Shown: in pieces, positions 14,871-21,787 of the stretch
Layout of the letters: the number at the start of each line of letters is the position of its first letter
How positions within the stretch are numbered: the stretch's first letter is position 1
Assembly (NCBI GenBank): GCA_031551515.1
Contig: JAVBNL010000075.1
Coordinates: 1 to 21,850, forward strand
Length of the DNA: 21,850 bases
Source of the DNA: FLUQ01 sp031551515
Lineage (GTDB): Bacteria; Desulfobacterota; Desulfovibrionia; Desulfovibrionales; Desulfovibrionaceae
Reading direction: 5' to 3'
The notes under the pieces: model-generated
What the model was told of the DNA's origin: nothing
What the model saw: only the letters and a program-made list of their open reading frames with translations
Databases searched by the model: none
Translations under genes and position numbers: made by a program

Positions 14871-14885
14871 TGATTTTCAAAATCA
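14871..14885. promoter_or_regulatory. Perfect 7-1-7 palindrome, possible second metal-regulator site
   Basis: TGATTTTCAAAATCA is a perfect 7-1-7 inverted repeat, embedded in a longer TTGATTTTGATTTTCAAAATCAA. Each strand also contains one perfect Fur half-arm (TGAAAAT or ATTTTCA) in a different register, so overlapping degenerate Fur boxes are possible. It lies about 90 bases upstream of mntP. Another metal regulator (MntR/DtxR-type) is possible. Confidence 0.45.
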
Positions 14886-14976
14886 AGTCCTTTTCCGATA
14901 TTTTTTATTTTCCCTCCTTCGCCTTGCCCTGGTTGAAATCCGGCTGTATAGGAAAAGGTTCCTGCGTGGAGGCTTC

Positions 14977-15570
14977 ATGACCCTGATAACATTATTGGCC
15001 CTTTCCCTGGCGCTGGCCATGGATGCATTCGCCGTGGCCTTGTGCACCGGCATTCAGCTGCGTTGCGTGACCGCGGCCCACACCATGCGCATGGCCGGGG
15101 CTTTCGGCTTTTTTCAGTTCAGCATGCCCGTCATCGGCTGGTTTTTGGGCATCGGCGTGCAAAAGTACATAGAAGCGTATGATCACTGGCTGGCTTTCGC
15201 CCTGCTGGCTTTCGTCGGCGGACGCATGCTGCGCGAGGCATGGAACAACCGGGGCAAGCCGCCCGAAGAATGCTGTACCTGTCCCGACCCCACCAGGGGC
15301 GGGACAATCTGGCTGCTGGCGATCGCCACAAGCATCGACGCGCTGGCCGTGGGCCTTTCCATGGCGCTGCTCAACCTTGATGTCTGGTACCCTGCCCTGG
15401 TCATCGGCGCGGTCTGCTTCGCCGTCACCGCCTGCGGCATGCACCTGGGCCGCCTTGTCTGCGCCCTGGGCAACCTGGGCAATATCGGCAACAAGGCCAA
15501 CGCTCTCGGGGGCCTGGTGCTGATCGCCATAGGCATCGGTATTTTAAAAGACCACGGCATTTTTTCATGA
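14977..15570 (+). CDS. mntP: Manganese efflux pump MntP
   Basis: A 197-residue inner-membrane protein of the MntP (DUF204) family, exporting Mn(II). It has six hydrophobic segments and the two-fold family signature: AMDAFAVAL in helix 1 (Asp16) and SIDALAVGLS in helix 4 (Asp121), the acidic residues that form the transport site. The central cytoplasmic loop carries ECCTCPDP (Cys 99, 100, 102), not a usual part of E. coli MntP, which could sense or bind metal. Start at 14977, with GGAGG 5-6 bases upstream; the frame opens further upstream into AT-rich control DNA and is not coding there. First gene of mntP-yhdT-panF. No yybP-ykoY manganese riboswitch was recognised in the leader. Confidence 0.94.
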   Translation: MTLITLLALSLALAMDAFAVALCTGIQLRCVTAAHTMRMAGAFGFFQFSMPVIGWFLGIGVQKYIEAYDHWLAFALLAFVGGRMLREAWNNRGKPPEECCTCPDPTRGGTIWLLAIATSIDALAVGLSMALLNLDVWYPALVIGAVCFAVTACGMHLGRLVCALGNLGNIGNKANALGGLVLIAIGIGILKDHGIFS

Positions 15571-15596
15571 CCCGCCACCGTAACGCAGGAAAAACC

Positions 15597-15833
15597 ATGC
15601 AAGAATCCGGCGTGTCCGCGCGCAACAGGGGCGGCAAACCCGCCCGCACGATTCTTATTTTGTACGCGTTTTTCGCCGCCCTATGGGGTTTGGGGCTTGT
15701 TCTCGGGCTGCGTGAAGGCATCGGCCAGGCCCTTGTCTGGGGCCTGCCGCTGTGGTTCTCCATCAGCTGCATCATCGCCTATGTCGCCGTTTCTCTGGCC
15801 CTGGTCCTGGCCGTCAGGCGGCATTTCCAATGA
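15597..15833 (+). CDS. yhdT: Small membrane protein YhdT-like (DUF997)
   Basis: A 78-residue protein with two transmembrane helices (ILILYAFFAALWGLGLVLGL and FSISCIIAYVAVSLALVLAV) joined by a short loop with the GLPLWFSISC motif typical of DUF997/YhdT, the small companion encoded before panF in many proteobacteria. The start at 15597 is preferred for its AGGA 6-7 bases upstream. An ATG at 15567 overlapping the mntP stop (ATGA) is also possible and would add 10 residues. It overlaps panF by 4 bases. It probably assists the symporter; no biochemical role is established to my knowledge. Confidence 0.85.
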   Translation: MQESGVSARNRGGKPARTILILYAFFAALWGLGLVLGLREGIGQALVWGLPLWFSISCIIAYVAVSLALVLAVRRHFQ

Positions 15834-17305
15834 GCGGCTTTTGGGACGGCGTCATTGCCCGGCCCGGCATGTTCGCGGCCATCGGGCTCTATCTCGCGGC
15901 CATGGTCGCCATCGGCCTGTGGGCCAAACGCGCCGGGGAGGCCGCCCATAAGGGCGGCAGCGCCGCCGGGTTCATGGAAGAGTATTTTCTGGCGGGCAGA
16001 GGCATGGGGGGCTTTGCTCTCGCCATGTCCATCATCACTACCTACACCAGTGCCTCAAGCTTTATCGGCGGGCCGGGCATAGCCTATTCCCTGGGCCTGG
16101 GCTGGGTGTTGCTGGCCATGATCCAGGTGCCCACGACCTTTCTGACCCTTGGCATCATGGGCAAACGCTTCGCCGAGTTCGCATCGCGCACCGGGGCGGT
16201 CACCATCAGCGACTTTTTGCGCAGCCGCTATAATTCGCCCGTGCTGGTGGCCGCCACCAGCACCTTCATGATTGTTTTCTTCATGGCCGTCATGCTGGCC
16301 CAGTTCATCGGCGGGGCCAGGCTGTTCCAGGCGGCCACCGGCACGCCGTATGCCGTGGGCCTGGCCCTTTTCGGTCTGACGGTCACCGTGTACACCACCA
16401 TCGGCGGTTTTCGCGCCGTGGTGCTGACTGATATGGCCCAGGGCCTGGTTATGCTTTTTGCCTCCGTAGCGGTGCTGTGGGGCGTCATTCACGCCGGAGG
16501 CGGGTTGACCGCCATTACCGCCAAACTGCACAGCATCGACCCGGGACTCTTGACCCCCACGGGCGCAGGCGACAAAATTTCCGTTCCCTTCCTGCTCTCT
16601 TTTTGGATTTTGGTGGGGCTGGGGGTGCTGGGCCTGCCGCAGACCGCCCAAAAGTGCCTGGCCTTTCGCGACGGCAAATCTTTGCGCCAGGCCATGGTGC
16701 AGGGCACAATCATCATCGGTTTCATTCTGTTCTGCACGCACCTGACCGGAGTGCTGGGCCGGGCGGTCATACCCGATCTGCCCGCCGCCGACAGCGACCT
16801 GATTATGCCCACCCTTATCGTGCGCCTGATGCCGCCTTTTCTGGCGGGCATGTTCATCGCCGGGGTGCTGGCGGCCATCATGTCCACGGTCAGCTCCATG
16901 CTGATCATCGCCTCCGCCACCATCATCCGCGATTTGTACGTGGAATGGCACCTCAAAGGCCGGGCGGATATGGCTTCACCCCGTTTCGTGCGACGGGCCA
17001 GCCTGGGCCTGACGGGCGTCGCGGGCCTTGCGGTTTTCGCGCTGGCCCTGTACCCGCCCGACCTGTTGGTCTGGATCAACCTGTTCGCTTTCGGCGGACT
17101 GGAAGCGGTCTTTCTTTGGCCCGTCATTCTGGGGCTTTACTGGAACAAGGCCAACAGCACCGGCGCGCTGTGCTCCATCGGGGTGGGGGTCGGCTCTTTC
17201 GTGGCTGCCACGTTGCTCAAACCGCCCATGTACGGCGTGCACCCCATCGTGCCCAGCCTGGCCCTGGCGGGCCTGGCCTTCTGGCTGGGAAATAAACTAC
17301 GATAA
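15830..17305 (+). CDS. panF: Sodium/pantothenate symporter
   Basis: A 491-residue sodium:solute symporter (SSS family) with about 13 transmembrane helices, close in length to E. coli PanF (483). The PanF-type block TTYTSASSFIGGPGIAYSLG (helix 2-3 region) and GWVLLAMIQVPTTFLTLGI are recognisable, followed by the VTISDFLRSRY sodium-site region. It imports pantothenate, precursor of coenzyme A, driven by Na+. Its companion YhdT just upstream strengthens the substrate call over proline or acetate symporters. The start overlaps the yhdT stop as ATGA at 15830-15833. The link to mntP in the same operon is unusual. Confidence 0.92.
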   Translation: MSGFWDGVIARPGMFAAIGLYLAAMVAIGLWAKRAGEAAHKGGSAAGFMEEYFLAGRGMGGFALAMSIITTYTSASSFIGGPGIAYSLGLGWVLLAMIQVPTTFLTLGIMGKRFAEFASRTGAVTISDFLRSRYNSPVLVAATSTFMIVFFMAVMLAQFIGGARLFQAATGTPYAVGLALFGLTVTVYTTIGGFRAVVLTDMAQGLVMLFASVAVLWGVIHAGGGLTAITAKLHSIDPGLLTPTGAGDKISVPFLLSFWILVGLGVLGLPQTAQKCLAFRDGKSLRQAMVQGTIIIGFILFCTHLTGVLGRAVIPDLPAADSDLIMPTLIVRLMPPFLAGMFIAGVLAAIMSTVSSMLIIASATIIRDLYVEWHLKGRADMASPRFVRRASLGLTGVAGLAVFALALYPPDLLVWINLFAFGGLEAVFLWPVILGLYWNKANSTGALCSIGVGVGSFVAATLLKPPMYGVHPIVPSLALAGLAFWLGNKLR

Positions 17306-17306
17306 C

Positions 17307-17336
17307 GGCCGCCCACACATCCTGTGTGGGACGGCC
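17307..17336 (+). terminator. Hairpin after panF
   Basis: GGCCG-CCCACAC and GTGTGGG-CGGCC form a 12-bp stem with one bulged A and a 5-base loop, directly after the panF stop. No T-run follows (TGTCGC), so it may protect the 3' end or act with the later hairpins rather than as a classical terminator. Confidence 0.55.
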
Positions 17337-17342
17337 TGTCGC

Positions 17343-17459
17343 GCCGGGTTGTTTTTCCGGCATGACAGCCGCCGGGGCACAGCCCCGGTTCCCCCCTTCG
17401 CCTGCGCTTCTAGCTAGATCCCCACCGCTCCGCTACGCGGCTTCCCGCCTTCCCGGCGG
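17343..17459. repeat. Row of GC-rich hairpins in the panF-ndh gap
   Basis: Within 120 bases three more small hairpins occur: GCCGG...CCGGC around 17343-17361 (loop with five T), CCGGGGC/GCCCCGG (17372-17388, 3-base loop) and CCGCC/GGCGG (17445-17459, 5-base loop). No reading frame is credible here. The pattern resembles REP/BIME-type palindromic elements, but membership needs genome-wide copies. The last 100 bases before the ndh start hold no clear promoter. Confidence 0.4.
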
Positions 17460-17558
17460 TAAAAAACAGGCCGCGATCGAATAACGCAACCTTGCCTTGT
17501 ATTCCCACGAAAAGTGCGTATGTGATGGTGTCAACCTATATGCATCAGGGGATACACC

Positions 17559-18896
17559 ATGCAGAAAACACCCCGCATCATCATCGTCGGAGCCGGTTTC
17601 GCGGGCCTGTGGGCAGCTCGCCGCCTGTCGCGCGAAAAGAACCTGGATATAACGGTCATCGACCGCAATAACTACCACACCTTTCTGCCCTTGCTCTATC
17701 AGGTCGCGGCGGCGGAACTTGAACCCGAAGAAATAGCCTACCCCCTGCGCGGGGTTTTCCGCACCAGCCGCCTATGCCGTTTTTTCCACCGCTGCAGCAA
17801 GGTGAATACGATCATGGCGGAAGTGCGCGGCGTTGATACCGCCCGCCGGGTGGTCATGGCCGACGATTTGGAGCTGCCTTACGACCAGCTCATTTTCGCG
17901 CCGGGCAGCCTGACTTCGTTTTTCGGCACGCCGGGAGCCGCGGAAAACAGCTTCACCCTGAAAAGCCTGGAAGAAGCCGTCACCTTGCGCAACCACCTGC
18001 TGACGAACTTCGAGCGCGCGTCCATGCACAAAGGCCCCCCGCCGGAAGGCGAGCTGACCATCACCGTGGTCGGCGGCGGTCCCACGGGCGTTGAATACGC
18101 CGGGGCCCTGGCCGAGTTGATTCATACCCCGATGGCCCGCGACTTCCCCGACCTTGTGCCTTCGCATACCCGCGTGGTGCTGGTTGATTCCAGTGAAGAG
18201 CTGCTGGCCGGCTTTCCCATGAACCTGCGCGTATACACCCGCAACAAGCTGATCCGCATGGGCGTGGAAGTGCGCACCGGCGTTTCGGTGGCGGAGGTGC
18301 TTGCCTCCGGCGCGAAACTGTCGGACGGCACCTTCATCCCGTCGCGCACCGTGGTCTGGACCGCCGGGGTGCGCGGGCACGATGTGGCGGGGCATGTGGG
18401 CCTGCCGCTGGGCAAAAGCGGCCGGGTCACGGTCATGCCCACCCTGCAGGTCATGGAGCACCCGGAAATTCATATCGCCGGCGACCTCTCGCTACCCGAT
18501 GGGCAGAACCCGCCCATGGTGGCCCCCAACGCCACGCAACAGGGGCTGCACACGGCGGGAAACGTGCTGCGCATGATAAAGGGCGAAGCCACACAACCCT
18601 TTGCCTATCGCGACAAGGGGTCCATGGTGACCATCGGCCGCAAGGCCGCCGTGGTGCGCATAGGCGAGCGTACATTTTCCGGCTTTCTGGCCTGGGTGCT
18701 GTGGCTTTCGGTACACCTGACCTATCTGATCGGTTTTCGCAACCGGGTCTTCGTGCTTATCAACTGGGCCTGGGATTATCTGTTCGCGGAACGGGCCGTG
18801 CGGCTCATTCTGCCCAAAAAGGACTGGGACCCCGACCTCTGTTTTGAAGAGAAACCGGAGCCGCCCGCCGAACGGGAAAAGGAGAAGCAATCATGA
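17559..18896 (+). CDS. ndh: Type II NADH dehydrogenase (NDH-2)
   Basis: A 445-residue single-subunit FAD flavoprotein that oxidises NADH and reduces quinone at the cytoplasmic membrane face without pumping protons. The first dinucleotide fold has GAGFAG (11-16), the second VGGGPTGVEYAG (171-182), and a C-terminal FAD contact is at IAGD (306-309). A hydrophobic, aromatic stretch (about 374-412: FLAWVLWLSVHLTYLIGF) fits the membrane-binding part. The N-terminal NNYHTFLPLLYQVA block is typical of NDH-2. Start has AGGGGA about 6 bases upstream. It overlaps the next gene by 4 bases. The acidic charged tail (EKPEPPAEREKEKQS) is extra. Sulfide:quinone reductase is a relative but lacks this NADH fold pattern. 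Confidence 0.93.
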   Translation: MQKTPRIIIVGAGFAGLWAARRLSREKNLDITVIDRNNYHTFLPLLYQVAAAELEPEEIAYPLRGVFRTSRLCRFFHRCSKVNTIMAEVRGVDTARRVVMADDLELPYDQLIFAPGSLTSFFGTPGAAENSFTLKSLEEAVTLRNHLLTNFERASMHKGPPPEGELTITVVGGGPTGVEYAGALAELIHTPMARDFPDLVPSHTRVVLVDSSEELLAGFPMNLRVYTRNKLIRMGVEVRTGVSVAEVLASGAKLSDGTFIPSRTVVWTAGVRGHDVAGHVGLPLGKSGRVTVMPTLQVMEHPEIHIAGDLSLPDGQNPPMVAPNATQQGLHTAGNVLRMIKGEATQPFAYRDKGSMVTIGRKAAVVRIGERTFSGFLAWVLWLSVHLTYLIGFRNRVFVLINWAWDYLFAERAVRLILPKKDWDPDLCFEEKPEPPAEREKEKQS

Positions 18897-19234
18897 TCAT
18901 CGACTGGAAAGATTTTCTGCACAAGGCCAAAGGCGCCATGGGTTCGCTGGGCAAAGGCAACCCGGAACTGATGCAGGGCTATGCCGCCCTGGCCAAAGCG
19001 CCTGACGCGAAAAACGTGCTGGGGCCCAAAACCCGGCAGCTCATCGCCCTGGCAGTGGCCGCGACAACGCGCTGCGACACCTGCATCGCCGTGCACGCGG
19101 CCGAAGCGGCGAAACAAGGCGCCACCCGTGAAGAAGTGCTGGAAGCGCTCTCCGTGGCTGTGGAACTGAACGCCGGAGCCGCCCTGGTCTATTCCTCGCG
19201 CATTCTGGAGGCCTACGACCAGTTCAAAGGCTAA
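18893..19234 (+). CDS. AhpD-like / carboxymuconolactone decarboxylase-family protein
   Basis: A 113-residue all-helical protein of the CMD/AhpD superfamily. It has the redox signature C-x2-C-x3-H (Cys61, Cys64, His68 in RCDTCIAVHAAEA), which in AhpD supports disulfide-based alkyl-hydroperoxidase activity; aromatic-ring CMD enzymes lack this Cys pair. The core LIALAVAATTRCDTC and EEVLEALSVAVELN match the family. It starts inside the end of ndh (ATGA overlap at 18893-18896), so it is translated with NDH-2. A peroxide-defence or thiol-reducing role next to an autoxidisable flavoenzyme is inference. Confidence 0.9.
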   Translation: MIIDWKDFLHKAKGAMGSLGKGNPELMQGYAALAKAPDAKNVLGPKTRQLIALAVAATTRCDTCIAVHAAEAAKQGATREEVLEALSVAVELNAGAALVYSSRILEAYDQFKG

Positions 19235-19240
19235 AACCCG

Positions 19241-19371
19241 TTTCAAAATCACAGCGTTTGCCCTCTGCCGAGAAAGGCGAACTCCGGGCGGAGCGAAGCG
19301 TATCAAGACATACTTGGGCTTCGCACGGGGCGAGCCTTACGCTGGCAAAGGGCAAACGTCCTGTTTTGAGA
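19241..19371. repeat. Long imperfect inverted repeat (MITE-like or structured RNA element)
   Basis: Gene-free DNA that folds end to end into one hairpin: TTTCAAAA (19241-19248) with TTTTGAGA (19364-19371); CGTTTGCCCT (19255-19264) with AGGGCAAACG (19349-19358) plus TGCC/GGCA; AAGGC (19274-19278) with GCCTT (19334-19338); GCGAAGC (19293-19299) with GCTTCGC (19318-19324); GTAT/ATAC at the tip. It begins 7 bases after the CMD-gene stop. Its symmetry exceeds that of an ordinary terminator and no T-run ends it. A non-autonomous mobile element or a structured 3' RNA are the main options. Confidence 0.6.
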
Positions 19372-19579
19372 TGGCTTGTCCCTCCCTCCGAGCAACGACA
19401 CCTGTATGTTATGTTTAGCGGCATGCCGTAATTTTCTTCCACTGCCTCGGGGAAAGAGGTATAGTGTTCTTTAAAGCGCCATACCGCCAGCCGGCATCGC
19501 CGATGCGGCGACTGTGGCAAAAGGGCCGCCGCGCCGGGCATCCGTGTCCGGGTTTGGCGGCCGAACTAAGGAGGCAGAT
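19372..19579 (+). promoter_or_regulatory. Leader of the OYE-family gene with strong hairpin
   Basis: Remaining upstream DNA of the next gene. TATAGT (19460-19465) is a plausible -10 but its -35 region is poor. Downstream come two hairpins: GCATC/GATGC (19494-19506) and GGCCGCC/GGCGGCC (19524-19530 with 19556-19562, inner pairing in a 25-base loop), the latter ending 5 bases before the AAGGAGG ribosome site. No coding frame or known riboswitch class was recognised. Confidence 0.4.
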
Positions 19580-21580
19580 GTGAGTATGCTTACTAAACTC
19601 TTTGAACCAATTTCCATTCGTAACGTGCGGATCAAAAACCGCTATGTGATGGCGCCCATGGGAAACGTCGGCCTTGCCGACAGCCGTGGAGCGTTCACGC
19701 AACGCGGCGTTGACTATTTTGTCGAACGGGCCAGAGGAGGCACAGGGCTGATCATTACCGGCCTTTGCCCGGTAGCTCCCTGGATAGAGCAGCTTAGTCC
19801 CGGCCGCCTGCCCACGCCGGCTGTGGACCCGGCGGCTTTCATGCGTAGCGGACGGGAACTGACGGAGCGAGTTCACGCCCATGACAGTAAAATTTTTCTG
19901 CAGCTCACCGCGGGGTTCGGCTATTCGCTCCGCACGGCTTCAGGTTCCACGTTGGTGGCCCCTTCCCCCATATCTAATCGCTGGAACCCTTCCCTCATGC
20001 ACCGCGCCCTGACTCGCACTGAACTCTATGAATTTATTGAAGCCTTTGCCAAAACCGCCAGGATCGCCCAAAGCTGTGACTTTGACGGAGTGGAAATTCA
20101 CGCCGTGCACGAAGGGTACCTGCTCGACCAGTTCACCATGGCTTTTTACAACCACCGCAGCGATGAATTCGGCGGTGATTTGACCGGGCGGCTCAAATTT
20201 CCGACCGAGGTGGTCAAAGCGATCAAGGCGGACTGCGGAGAACAGTTCCCGGTGGCGCTTCGCCTCAGTGTGAAAAGTTTCATCAAAGGCCAACGCCAGG
20301 GCGCGCTGCCGGGTGAGCAGTTTGCGGAGCAGGGCCGCGATATCGAAGAGGGGCTTGAAGTGGCGCGCCGGATGGTTGCCGCCGGATACGACGCTTTGGA
20401 TGTGGATGCGGGCACCTATGACTCCTGGTACTGGAACCATCCGCCCATGTACTTCGACAAGAAAGGGATTTATCTGGAATTCTCCCGCAAAGTCAAAAAA
20501 GAGGTGCCCGTGCCGGTCATTGCCGCCGGCCGTATGGATGACGCGGCCATGGCCAACCAGGCACTGCTGGATGGCGATTGCGATCTTGTCAGCCTGGGGC
20601 GGCCGCTTCTGGCCGACCCTGAGTTGCCGAACAAGGTGAAAGAGGGCCGCGAAGACCGTATACGGCCCTGCCTGTCCTGTCATGAAGCATGTATGGGCCG
20701 CATAGGCAAAGGGCTGCCGCTCTCCTGCGCCGTCAACCCCGCTTGCGGACGCGAGCTCTCCTATGGTCTTGTTCCCGCTTTGCACCCCAAAAAGGTCATG
20801 GTTGTTGGCGGCGGCATCGCCGGCATGGAGGTGGCGCGCGCCGCGGCAATCCGCGGGCATCATGTGGAGATTTACGAAAAGAGCGACGCCCTTGGCGGGG
20901 TAGTCATCCCGGGCGGACAGGCCCCATTCAAATCAAATGACCGCGCTCTGTTGCAGTGGTACCGGAACGAGATGCGCCTGCATCAGATTCCTGTGCATTT
21001 GCGAACGGAGGTGACGCGTGAAACCGTGGAACAGGTGAAGCCTGAAACGGTCATCGTGGCCACCGGCTCAACCCCCATTCACCTGCCTATACGCGGTAAT
21101 GACCGGGTGAGCCTGTATACCGCAGCTGATGTGCTGATGAACACGGATCTGGCCGGCCCGCGCGTCGCGATAATCGGCGCGGGACTGGTGGGCGCCGAAT
21201 TGGCCCTGTGGCTGCGTCGCCTTGGCCGTGAAGTGCTCATCGTGGAAGCCACCGAGCATATCCTGGGCGGCGAAGACAGCTTGCCGTTCATGAATTACGA
21301 CATGCTCAAAGATCTGCTTGCCTTTGAGTCCATCGCCATCCACCGCAAGACCCTGCTTCAGGAAATCAGCGGAGACAGCATCATCGTCGAATCAGAAGGC
21401 GCAAAGCGCGCCATTGCCGTGGATACAGTAATCACTTCGGTGGGATACCATTCGAACGACAGCCTGTACCAGGAACTGCGGGAGAGCGCCAGAGAAGTCA
21501 TCACGCTGGGCGACGCCAAAAAAGTGCATAACATCATGTATGCCATCTGGGATGCGTATGAAGTAGGCAGAACGCTTTAG
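19580..21580 (+). CDS. OYE-family NADH:flavin oxidoreductase with [4Fe-4S] and FAD domains (2-enoate reductase/BaiH-like)
   Basis: A 666-residue three-cofactor reductase. Residues 1-350 form the old-yellow-enzyme TIM barrel binding FMN (APMGNVGLAD near 25; HAVHEGYLLDQF 174-185, a form seen in 2-enoate reductases and BaiH-type steroid enzymes). A [4Fe-4S] site follows as C-x2-C-x3-C-x11-C (Cys 364, 367, 371, 383). The rest binds FAD and NAD(P)H: VVGGGIAGME (408-417) and IIGAGLVGAELALWL. Such enzymes reduce activated C=C bonds with NADH. Start: GTG at 19580, 5 bases after AAGGAGG; an ATG two codons later is possible. It is a single-gene unit with no obvious partner, so the substrate (enoates, dienoyl-CoA, bile-acid intermediates) is unknown. 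Confidence 0.92.
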   Translation: MSMLTKLFEPISIRNVRIKNRYVMAPMGNVGLADSRGAFTQRGVDYFVERARGGTGLIITGLCPVAPWIEQLSPGRLPTPAVDPAAFMRSGRELTERVHAHDSKIFLQLTAGFGYSLRTASGSTLVAPSPISNRWNPSLMHRALTRTELYEFIEAFAKTARIAQSCDFDGVEIHAVHEGYLLDQFTMAFYNHRSDEFGGDLTGRLKFPTEVVKAIKADCGEQFPVALRLSVKSFIKGQRQGALPGEQFAEQGRDIEEGLEVARRMVAAGYDALDVDAGTYDSWYWNHPPMYFDKKGIYLEFSRKVKKEVPVPVIAAGRMDDAAMANQALLDGDCDLVSLGRPLLADPELPNKVKEGREDRIRPCLSCHEACMGRIGKGLPLSCAVNPACGRELSYGLVPALHPKKVMVVGGGIAGMEVARAAAIRGHHVEIYEKSDALGGVVIPGGQAPFKSNDRALLQWYRNEMRLHQIPVHLRTEVTRETVEQVKPETVIVATGSTPIHLPIRGNDRVSLYTAADVLMNTDLAGPRVAIIGAGLVGAELALWLRRLGREVLIVEATEHILGGEDSLPFMNYDMLKDLLAFESIAIHRKTLLQEISGDSIIVESEGAKRAIAVDTVITSVGYHSNDSLYQELRESAREVITLGDAKKVHNIMYAIWDAYEVGRTL

Positions 21581-21694
21581 ACGCAGGGCCTGGCCGCGTG
21601 ATGCGCCCTGCCAGCAGAAAAGTGGATCGAAACGGGGCAGGATGCGCCGAATCAACGATGCGACGCGGCAATCCACGCCTTTGGCAACAAACTA

Positions 21695-21714
21695 AAGGGG
21701 GCTTTCGCCCCCTT
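21695..21714 (+). terminator. Hairpin downstream of the OYE-family gene
   Basis: AAGGGGGC and GCCCCCTT form a perfect 8-bp stem with a TTTC loop, 115 bases past the stop. The expected T-run is cut short: after CCCCCTT comes CAGACTG. This could be the gene's own terminator whose U-tract was interrupted by the element beginning about 21715. Confidence 0.5.
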
Positions 21715-21725
21715 CAGACTGCTGA

Positions 21726-21767
21726 CAAAGTCCCTGTTTGCAAGAGCAGGGACTTTGCTTTTTTTTA
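21726..21767 (+). terminator. Strong rho-independent terminator
   Basis: CAAAGTCCCTG (21726-21736) and CAGGGACTTTG (21747-21757) form a perfect 11-bp stem with a 10-base loop, followed by C and eight T. It stops transcription before the frame at 21788. Because it sits inside the AT-rich flank, it may belong to the mobile element's left end, where such hairpins block read-through into the transposase. Confidence 0.85.
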
Positions 21768-21787
21768 TTCTTATGTTATGTGAAAGT

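Noticed and set aside
14820..14976. Possible yybP-ykoY manganese riboswitch before mntP
   Set aside because: The leader is AT-rich and I could not find the conserved paired loops of that class; the palindromes better fit protein operators.
16055..16951. Minus-strand frame of 298 codons opposite panF
   Set aside because: His/Gln/Gly-rich shadow of a clearly real transporter, with no ribosome site.
21598..21783. 61-codon plus frame after the OYE-family gene
   Set aside because: It runs through both hairpins and the T-run terminator, has no ribosome site and no recognisable protein pattern.
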